Assembly: GCA_934338765.1 (NCBI GenBank)
Contig: CAKRHL010000120.1
Span: 1 to 6,644, forward strand
Direction: 5' to 3'
DNA from: an uncultured Lachnospiraceae bacterium
GTDB taxonomy: Bacteria; Bacillota; Clostridia; Lachnospirales; Lachnospiraceae
DNA length: 6,644 nt
Numbering within the stretch: the first letter of the stretch is position 1; each line of letters begins with the position of its first letter. A program made the position numbers and the translations under genes. The notes beneath the pieces were generated by a model. It did not search any database. It worked only from the letters and a program-made list of their open reading frames with translations, and was not told the DNA's origin. Positions 1-5,477 of this stretch are shown piece after piece.

Positions 1-58
1 CCAGATGGTTGCAGAGGTTCTTGCGTATGTTTATAGTCTGCAGGGAAGAGTGAATTAG
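1..58 (+). CDS. flhB: Flagellar export switch protein FlhB, C-terminal end only (partial)
   Basis: The first 58 bases hold the last 18 codons of a gene that begins outside the window, ending at a TAG stop (56-58). The readable peptide contains VAEVLAYVY followed by a short Gln/Gly/Arg tail, which is typical of the extreme C-terminus of FlhB. FlhB is the inner-membrane component of the flagellar type III export gate; its cytoplasmic domain autocleaves and switches export from rod/hook to filament substrates. Those domains lie upstream and cannot be seen. The identification rests on this short motif plus position directly before flhA, where flhB normally sits. A different tail, such as that of a fused FliR-FlhB protein, cannot be excluded. 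Confidence 0.85.
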   Translation, partial: QMVAEVLAYVYSLQGRVN

Positions 59-65
59 ACATAGA

Positions 66-72
66 AAAGGAG
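66..72 (+). promoter_or_regulatory. Ribosome binding site of flhA
   Basis: AAAGGAG lies 10 bases before the ATG at 83, within the 24-base gap between the flhB stop and flhA. It is the only good Shine-Dalgarno match there and supports the chosen flhA start. The gap is too short for an independent terminator and promoter, so flhA is probably read from the flhB transcript. Confidence 0.8.
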
Positions 73-82
73 AAAGTGTATT

Positions 83-2116
83 ATGCAGAGATCAGATTTA
101 TTACTGGGACTGTACATACTTGTTCCGGTTATCTTTTTGATCATACCGATTCCGACGCTTTTGTTGGATTTTTTGATCCTGTTAAATATAAGTCTGGCGT
201 TGATCATATTATTTACGGCATTGTTTTCGAAAGAGGCATTGCAGATGTCTGCATTTCCGACGATTCTTTTGATGACAACATTGTTCCGTCTGTCATTAAA
301 TGTCGGATCCACGAGGAATATTCTGCTGAACGGCTATGCCGGAAATGTTGTTGAGACATTTGGTAATTTCGTAGGTGGAGGTAATCTTATCGTAGGTGTG
401 ATCGTCTTTGCGGTATTGATCCTGATACAGATGATCGTGATCAATAAGGGTTCAGAACGTGTATCTGAAGTAACGGCACGATTTACTCTGGATGCGATGC
501 CTGGAAAACAGATGGCCATTGATGCCGATCTGAATACAGGAGCCATTACAGATGAGCAGGCAAAGGAGAGGCGACAGAAGATCCAGGATGAATCGGCATT
601 TTTCGGTTCTATGGACGGTGCTACAAAGTATGTAAAGGGAGACGCCACAGCAGGTCTTGTGATCACGGCTATCAACTTTGTGGGAGGTCTTGTGCTCGGC
701 GTGATGATGCAGGGGATGGATATGAATGAGGCCCTGCAGAAATATACCATTCTGACCATTGGTGACGGTCTGGTTTCACAGATCCCGTCCCTTATTATTT
801 CGCTGTCAACCGGTATTCTGGTAACAAAGGTTTCCAAGGAGTCGGATCTTGGCGGCGTTCTCATGCGCCAGCTCTTTTCCATACCAAAGGTATTGTATAT
901 CGTTGGCGGTACTATGGCGTTTCTGGGAATCGCCACACCTTTGCAGACATGGATATGTCTTGTTTATGCAGTTATGTTTATTGCTGTGGGGCGTGTGATG
1001 GAATCCTCCATGGAAGAACAGGATATCGAGGAAGAGGTCAATGCGGAGGAAGAGACGGCAGAGGAGATACGCCGTCCGGAAAATGTTGTTTCTCTGCTGC
1101 AGGTTGATCCCATTGAGCTGGAGTTTGGTTACGGTATTATTCCGTTGGCAGATGTAAATCAGGGAGGAGATCTGCTTGACAGAGTTGTTATGATAAGGCG
1201 TCAGATCGCACTGGAGCTTGGCTGCGTTGTTCCGATGATCCGTCTGAGGGACAATATCCAGTTAAATCCCAATCAATATGTGATCAAGATCAAGGGAGTT
1301 CCGGTGAGTGAAGGCGAGATATTATTTGATCATTATATGGCGATGAATCCGGGGTATGTAGAGGAAGAGATCACGGGTATCCCTACATTTGAGCCGTCTT
1401 TCCATCTGCCGGCGATCTGGATCACGGAGGGACAGAGAGAACGTGCGGAGTCTCTGGGATATACCGTTGTTGATCCGCCATCGATCATTGCGACACACCT
1501 CACAGAGGTGATAAGGAATCATCTTGATGAGCTTTTAACCCGTCAGGACGTACAGAACCTGATCAACAATATCCAGGAGCAGAATACCACTCTGATCTCA
1601 GAACTGGTGCCAAAGCTGCTGGGTGTTGGTGAGATACAGAAGGTATTGCAGAATCTTTTAAGAGAGGGAATATCCATCCGGGATCTCGTTACAATCTTTG
1701 AAACGCTGGCAGACAATGCGGCTACAACGAGAGATACGGATGTTTTGACAGAGTATGTCAGACAAAGCCTGAAACGTGCGATTTCCAATAAATACTTTCC
1801 GGCCAATGAGATGACCAGTGTGGTCACGCTTGATCCGAAGATTGAGCAGGAGATCATGAATTCCGTGAAGCAGACGGAGCAGGGAGCATATATCAATCTG
1901 GATCCGGACAGAACAAAGGGGATTCTGGAATCGGTTGGTGATGAGGTTGAGAAAATGGAGGAGCTTGGCAAAAATCCGATCATTATCACCTCGCCGATCG
2001 TGAGGATGTATTTCAAAAAGATTACGGAAGAGCAGTTTAAGGATTTAATCGTTGTCTCATATAATGAGATTGAAAGCGATGTCGAATTACAATCAATTGG
2101 GATGGTGACAGTATAG
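83..2116 (+). CDS. flhA: Flagellar biosynthesis protein FlhA (type III export gate)
   Basis: FlhA is an inner-membrane protein that forms the nonameric ring of the flagellar type III export apparatus, docks chaperone-substrate complexes and helps couple proton flow to export. This 677-residue protein has normal family length. About eight hydrophobic segments lie within residues 6-303. The FHIPEP-family signature occupies about 126-149 (RVSEVTARF, then LDAMPGKQM). R126, R133, D137 and D187 appear to correspond to the charged cluster known as R147, R154, D158 and D208 in Salmonella FlhA; this mapping is my inference from a constant offset. A very acidic linker (about 308-330) leads into the soluble export-platform domain (about 334-677). 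The start is set by the upstream ribosome binding site and a family-like N-terminus running straight into the first membrane segment. The stop overlaps the flhF GTG by one base. No frameshift or missing region is seen. Confidence 0.98.
   Translation: MQRSDLLLGLYILVPVIFLIIPIPTLLLDFLILLNISLALIILFTALFSKEALQMSAFPTILLMTTLFRLSLNVGSTRNILLNGYAGNVVETFGNFVGGGNLIVGVIVFAVLILIQMIVINKGSERVSEVTARFTLDAMPGKQMAIDADLNTGAITDEQAKERRQKIQDESAFFGSMDGATKYVKGDATAGLVITAINFVGGLVLGVMMQGMDMNEALQKYTILTIGDGLVSQIPSLIISLSTGILVTKVSKESDLGGVLMRQLFSIPKVLYIVGGTMAFLGIATPLQTWICLVYAVMFIAVGRVMESSMEEQDIEEEVNAEEETAEEIRRPENVVSLLQVDPIELEFGYGIIPLADVNQGGDLLDRVVMIRRQIALELGCVVPMIRLRDNIQLNPNQYVIKIKGVPVSEGEILFDHYMAMNPGYVEEEITGIPTFEPSFHLPAIWITEGQRERAESLGYTVVDPPSIIATHLTEVIRNHLDELLTRQDVQNLINNIQEQNTTLISELVPKLLGVGEIQKVLQNLLREGISIRDLVTIFETLADNAATTRDTDVLTEYVRQSLKRAISNKYFPANEMTSVVTLDPKIEQEIMNSVKQTEQGAYINLDPDRTKGILESVGDEVEKMEELGKNPIIITSPIVRMYFKKITEEQFKDLIVVSYNEIESDVELQSIGMVTV
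2104..2108 (+). promoter_or_regulatory. Weak ribosome binding site of flhF
   Basis: GGTGA ends seven bases before the GTG start of flhF, inside the last codons of flhA. It matches the right-hand part of the extended Shine-Dalgarno consensus (AGGAGGTGA) but lacks the AGGAG core. With a GTG start and a one-base overlap with the flhA stop, flhF translation probably depends on ribosomes finishing flhA. Confidence 0.5.
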
Positions 2117-3372
2117 TGGTTATTAAAAAATATATTGCAAAGACAGAGGAGGCGGCCACAGCGCTGGCCAGAGAAGAACTTGGAAAAGATGTTGTGATCA
2201 TGAATGTGAAAAAGAATACCCACAGGGGGATCACAAGACTTTTCCGGAGAGAAAGCGTAGAGGTGACAGCGGCTGTAGATGAAGTCGTCACAGAAAACGC
2301 CGGTAAAGAAGTGCCGGATTTTTCCAAGCTTCAGGAGGCAATGCAGGGAGAAGCAAAGCCTGCACCGGATTCCAAGGTGGCAAAAGCAGAGGCTGCCAGA
2401 GCTGCTCTGGCGGAAAAAAATCAGGTGATCCTGGAGGATGAACCGGAAGAGGACGCAGGTTCTGAGAGTAACAATGCAATAGAGCAGAAGCTGAGTGATC
2501 TGCAGAAGCTTTTGGAAAAGCAGGTGATGGCAGAACCGGAAAAGCAGGAAGAGAAAGAAGACGACCGGCTTACGGACAAAAACAAGGCATACATCCGTCT
2601 GATCCGTTCTCAAATGGAGAATAACGAGGTGGAGGAGACATATATTGAGCAGATCCTGGAAGAGATCGAGGGAGGTCTGAAAAAGGATTCTTCTTTAGAC
2701 AATATTCTTGCCGGAGTCTATCAGAAGATTGTATTAAAGATCGGACGCCCGCGGCTGATCGATCTTCATGCAAAAAAGAAAAAATATGTATTTTTTATCG
2801 GACCGACCGGAGTAGGAAAGACTACAACGATCGCCAAGATTGCCTCTATGCTAAAGCTTTCCGGTAAGGTAAAAGTTGCTCTGGTGACATCGGATACCTA
2901 TCGTATTGCGGCAGTGGAGCAATTGAAAACATATGCAAATATCCTTGGAGTACCACTTAAGGTTGTGTATTCGGCCGAGGAGATGGCCAATACCATGGAG
3001 GAGCTTAAGGAGTATGATCTGGTACTGATCGATACGGCAGGCCGTTCGCATAATAACAAGGAACAAAAGGAGGATATCCATCGTCTTTTGGAAATTGTCC
3101 CGGAGGAGCAGAGAGAAGTATTTCTTGTTATGAGTGCCACAACAAAGTACAGAGATCTGGTTAAGATATCGCAGGCGTATTCAGAGATCACAAAGTACAG
3201 TTTGATTTTTACAAAACTTGATGAAACAGATGCGATCGGAAACGTATTTAATATCCGGATGTTGACGGGAGCACCGCTGTCTTATATGACATGGGGGCAG
3301 AATGTACCGGATGACATCGGTAAGGTGGATGCGCAGAAGATGGCAAAACAGCTTCTGGGAGGGAACAGCTGA
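2116..3372 (+). CDS. flhF: Flagellar placement GTPase FlhF (SRP-type)
   Basis: FlhF is a signal-recognition-particle-type GTPase that dimerises with GTP at the membrane and marks where flagella are built; FlhG stimulates its GTP hydrolysis. The 418 residues begin with a family-like N-terminus (IKKYIAKT, then AREELGKDVVIMNVKK). A variable, acidic and Ala/Lys-rich linker follows (about 55-155), with a possible short coiled coil at 121-137. The helical N domain and GTPase domain fill about 156-418. GTPase motifs are intact: P-loop GPTGVGKTTT (229-238), DTYRIAA (260-266), DTAGR (306-310) and TKLDE (366-370), ending in the family motif GQNVPDDI. The GTG start gives the expected N-terminus, and the first later in-frame ATG would remove the conserved opening. 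The long linker makes it larger than B. subtilis FlhF. It overlaps both flhA and flhG by one base. Confidence 0.97.
   Translation: MVIKKYIAKTEEAATALAREELGKDVVIMNVKKNTHRGITRLFRRESVEVTAAVDEVVTENAGKEVPDFSKLQEAMQGEAKPAPDSKVAKAEAARAALAEKNQVILEDEPEEDAGSESNNAIEQKLSDLQKLLEKQVMAEPEKQEEKEDDRLTDKNKAYIRLIRSQMENNEVEETYIEQILEEIEGGLKKDSSLDNILAGVYQKIVLKIGRPRLIDLHAKKKKYVFFIGPTGVGKTTTIAKIASMLKLSGKVKVALVTSDTYRIAAVEQLKTYANILGVPLKVVYSAEEMANTMEELKEYDLVLIDTAGRSHNNKEQKEDIHRLLEIVPEEQREVFLVMSATTKYRDLVKISQAYSEITKYSLIFTKLDETDAIGNVFNIRMLTGAPLSYMTWGQNVPDDIGKVDAQKMAKQLLGGNS
3357..3362 (+). promoter_or_regulatory. Ribosome binding site of flhG
   Basis: GGGAGG lies nine bases before the flhG ATG, inside the last codons of flhF (encoding the Leu-Gly-Gly tail). 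It is a much stronger site than the one in front of flhF, so flhG can recruit ribosomes itself as well as through coupling. Confidence 0.7.
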
Positions 3373-4262
3373 TGGATCAGGCAGAGCAGCTTAGAAATAT
3401 TGTAAAACAACAAAATAAAAAACAACGATCCGCAAGAGTGATCACTGTGACCAGCGGAAAAGGCGGTGTAGGAAAGTCCAATGTTTCCGTGAATCTGGCC
3501 ATTCAGATGAGTCGTCTGGGGAAGAGGGCAGTGATCCTGGATGCTGATTTTGGGCTTGCCAACATTGAGGTTATGCTGGGAGTACGTCCAAAATACAATC
3601 TGGCAGACATGATGTTCCGGGGGCGGGATGTAAAAGATATTATATGTGCAGGTCCGGAGGATATCGGTTTTATATCAGGAGGATCCGGACTGCGTGAAAT
3701 GACCAATCTCAATAAAGATCAGATATTAAGTCTGGTTCGCACTATGTATGAGCTGGATCATTATGCGGATGTTGTTATTATTGATACGGGAGCCGGGATT
3801 TCGGACACCGTGATCGAGCTTGTGGCATCCAGCTCGGAGGTGCTTCTGGTGGCAACTCCGGAGCCTACATCGATCACAGACGCTTATGCGCTGCTCAAAA
3901 CCCTTCATCGTCATGATAGTTTTGAGGCGGAACGGACTTCCATCAAGATGATCGGAAACCGGATACAGAGTTATGAAGAGGGAAAAGAGCTTTATCTTAA
4001 ATTAAATACAGTGGTAAACAAATTTCTTGGAATGGAAATGGACTATCTGGGGGCAATTCCCTATGATGAATGTCTACCGAGAGCTGTAATGCAGCAGCAG
4101 CCGGTCTCTCTTGCTTATCCGGATGCTCCGTCGGCAAGGGCTCTGTTGGAGTTAGCCATGGTTCTGGAGGATGAAAAGACGGAGATTGCACCGATGGATA
4201 CGGCGCATGGTCTGGCCGGATTGTTTACAAAGATTTTTAAACACCAGTTTCGGACAAAGTAA
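3372..4262 (+). CDS. flhG: Flagellar number regulator FlhG (MinD/ParA-type ATPase; YlxH, FleN)
   Basis: FlhG is a MinD-like ATPase that dimerises with ATP on the membrane, controls flagellar number and pattern, and activates the FlhF GTPase. The 296-residue protein opens with DQAEQLR (2-8), the conserved N-terminal motif of FlhG that contacts the FlhF dimer. The deviant Walker A motif KGGVGKS follows at 30-36, then switch I around D59 (LDADFGLANIEVMLG), and switch II IIDTGAG around D138. ATPEPTSITDAY lies further on, as is usual for FlhG. The last residues (about 280-293, GLAGLFTKIFKHQF) look like the amphipathic membrane-targeting helix of MinD/FlhG proteins. The start is fixed by the position of the DQAEQLR motif and overlaps the flhF stop (TGATG). 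The gene ends in tandem stops, TAATAA (4260-4265). Its place directly after flhF separates it from the division protein MinD. Confidence 0.97.
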   Translation: MDQAEQLRNIVKQQNKKQRSARVITVTSGKGGVGKSNVSVNLAIQMSRLGKRAVILDADFGLANIEVMLGVRPKYNLADMMFRGRDVKDIICAGPEDIGFISGGSGLREMTNLNKDQILSLVRTMYELDHYADVVIIDTGAGISDTVIELVASSSEVLLVATPEPTSITDAYALLKTLHRHDSFEAERTSIKMIGNRIQSYEEGKELYLKLNTVVNKFLGMEMDYLGAIPYDECLPRAVMQQQPVSLAYPDAPSARALLELAMVLEDEKTEIAPMDTAHGLAGLFTKIFKHQFRTK

Positions 4263-4327
4263 TAACAACGGACAGCACAGAATATGGCAGTGGTGGTTTG
4301 TAAGGATTGCGGGCATGGAGGACAAAT
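4263..4327 (+). other. flhG-cheB spacer (65 bases)
   Basis: This is the longest non-coding stretch in the window. It begins with a second in-frame TAA and ends with the cheB ribosome binding site. I see no inverted repeat that would act as a terminator, no good -10/-35 pair and no SigD-type promoter. Transcription therefore probably runs through from flhG into cheB, although translation of cheB must begin independently. Confidence 0.6.
4317..4321 (+). promoter_or_regulatory. Ribosome binding site deciding the cheB start
   Basis: GGAGG is separated by six bases from the ATG at 4328, a near-ideal arrangement. It sits downstream of the alternative in-frame TTG at 4307, so it argues for the ATG as the real start. 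Confidence 0.85.
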
Positions 4328-5476
4328 ATGAAAAAAATTCTGGTTGTAGATGATTCTGCACTTATGAGAAGAGTTTTATCTGATATAATTAATAAAGACG
4401 GAGAATTTCATACAGAACATAGTGCGCGGGATGGCCTGGAAGCGTTGGAATTGATGGAACAAATTGATTTTGATGCGGTTGTATTGGATATCATTATGCC
4501 AAAGATGAATGGAATAGAGTTTCTGAGAGAAGTCCATGAAAGAGGCTATAAGGCAAAGGTGATCATTGTCAGTACGATAGCCCAAAAAGGAGCAGGAGAG
4601 ACGATTGAAGCATTGGAGCTCGGTGCCTTCGATTTTGTCACGAAGCCAAGCAGTCTTCTGGAGGCAAAATCCGGAGAGTTTGCTGTTAAGGTTTTGGAGC
4701 GGCTTCATTTGGCTCTAGGGCTGGAATGGCGCGATCCGCTATCCGGTCAGACAGATTCAACGGATCATACCGAACATGATACCGGTCAGAAGGAACTACC
4801 GGATGGGTCAGAGGTACATGCAAAAAAATCTGCCGGTGAGAGGAAAACTGTAGAAAAAAGCAAACAGTATTCCTCCGGAATGAGGGCAGGAACATCCGGA
4901 AAGCTGGTTGCCATGGCATGTTCTACGGGAGGCCCCAAGGCATTGCAGCAGGTGATTCCCAAGCTGCCCGGAAAGCTGGATGCTGCGGTTGTGCTAGTGC
5001 AGCATATGCCTGTAGGCTTTACGGCGTCATTAAGTGCCCGTCTCAATGAACTGAGCGAGATCCGGGTCAAAGAGGCAGAGGATGGAGAGATTCTTCAAAA
5101 GGGAACGGTATATATTGCCAAGGGAGGTTCCCAAATGCGTGTAATAGAACGAAACAGACATGAATTTGTATTGTCTGTCAGGGAGGAAGAAGCCAGAAAT
5201 GGTTTAAAGCCATGTGCAGATATTCTTTATGAGTCGTTGAGGAAGAACTCATTTGAGGAGATAACCTGTGTCGTGATGACAGGCATGGGGGCAGATGGTA
5301 CAAAAGGCATATTGCAACTGAAAGAAACCAACAAAATCTACGTAATAGCACAGAATGAACAGAGCAGTACTGTATACGGAATGCCAAAGGCCATTGCGGA
5401 AAGCGGTGTGACAGACGAAATAAAGGATCTGGATCTGATCGCTGATGCTATCATTAAGCATGTGGGGGTGCGATAA
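4328..5476 (+). CDS. cheB: Chemotaxis response regulator methylesterase/glutamine deamidase CheB
   Basis: CheB removes methyl groups from, and deamidates glutamines of, chemoreceptors when phosphorylated by CheA, giving sensory adaptation. The 382-residue protein has a receiver domain at about 1-125 with acidic D8/D9, phospho-acceptor D54, S82 and K106 (VTKPSS). A hydrophilic linker follows (about 133-190). The methylesterase domain (about 191-382) carries the catalytic triad: S199 in CSTGGP, H226 in VQHMP and D323 in GMGADG. The in-frame TTG at 4307 would add seven residues, but the ATG at 4328 has the good ribosome binding site and puts the family start (KKILVVDDSALMRR) at the N-terminus. 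Oddities are a YIAKGG loop where many homologues have APGG, and hydrophobic I56 two residues after D54 where enteric CheB has Glu. cheA follows one base after the stop, as expected for a kinase-regulator pair. Confidence 0.97.
   Translation: MKKILVVDDSALMRRVLSDIINKDGEFHTEHSARDGLEALELMEQIDFDAVVLDIIMPKMNGIEFLREVHERGYKAKVIIVSTIAQKGAGETIEALELGAFDFVTKPSSLLEAKSGEFAVKVLERLHLALGLEWRDPLSGQTDSTDHTEHDTGQKELPDGSEVHAKKSAGERKTVEKSKQYSSGMRAGTSGKLVAMACSTGGPKALQQVIPKLPGKLDAAVVLVQHMPVGFTASLSARLNELSEIRVKEAEDGEILQKGTVYIAKGGSQMRVIERNRHEFVLSVREEEARNGLKPCADILYESLRKNSFEEITCVVMTGMGADGTKGILQLKETNKIYVIAQNEQSSTVYGMPKAIAESGVTDEIKDLDLIADAIIKHVGVR
5464..5470 (+). promoter_or_regulatory. Ribosome binding site of cheA
   Basis: GGGGGTG ends seven bases before the cheA ATG and lies inside the last codons of cheB. 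It resembles GGAGGTG with one G in place of A, so pairing with 16S rRNA would include one G-U pair. The cheB stop lies between it and the start, giving close coupling. Confidence 0.65.
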
Positions 5477-5477
5477 T

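Noticed and set aside
76..354. 92-codon + strand open frame overlapping the 5' end of flhA
   Set aside because: It is out of frame with flhA, which is unambiguous here, and has no separate support.
1543..2613. Long open frame on the - strand (356 codons) antisense to flhA and flhF
   Set aside because: It lies opposite two clearly recognised genes. Its Cys/Phe/Leu/Ser-rich composition is what the complement of Glu/Lys-rich coding sequence gives, and no domain is recognisable.
4307..4330. TTG at 4307 as an alternative start for CheB, adding seven residues
   Set aside because: It has no good upstream ribosome binding site and the extra residues are not family-like. The ATG at 4328 has GGAGG at six bases and gives the standard receiver-domain opening.
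4171..4353. Open frame on the + strand crossing the flhG-cheB junction (60 codons)
   Set aside because: Most of it overlaps flhG and the cheB start in another frame, it has no well-spaced ribosome binding site, and the Arg/Trp-rich product resembles nothing known to me.
4362..4389. Possible promoter inside cheB: TATAAT at 4384-4389 with TTATGA 16 bases upstream
   Set aside because: The -35 matches the consensus poorly (about three of six bases), and the hexamer encodes conserved CheB residues. An AT-rich coding coincidence is more likely.
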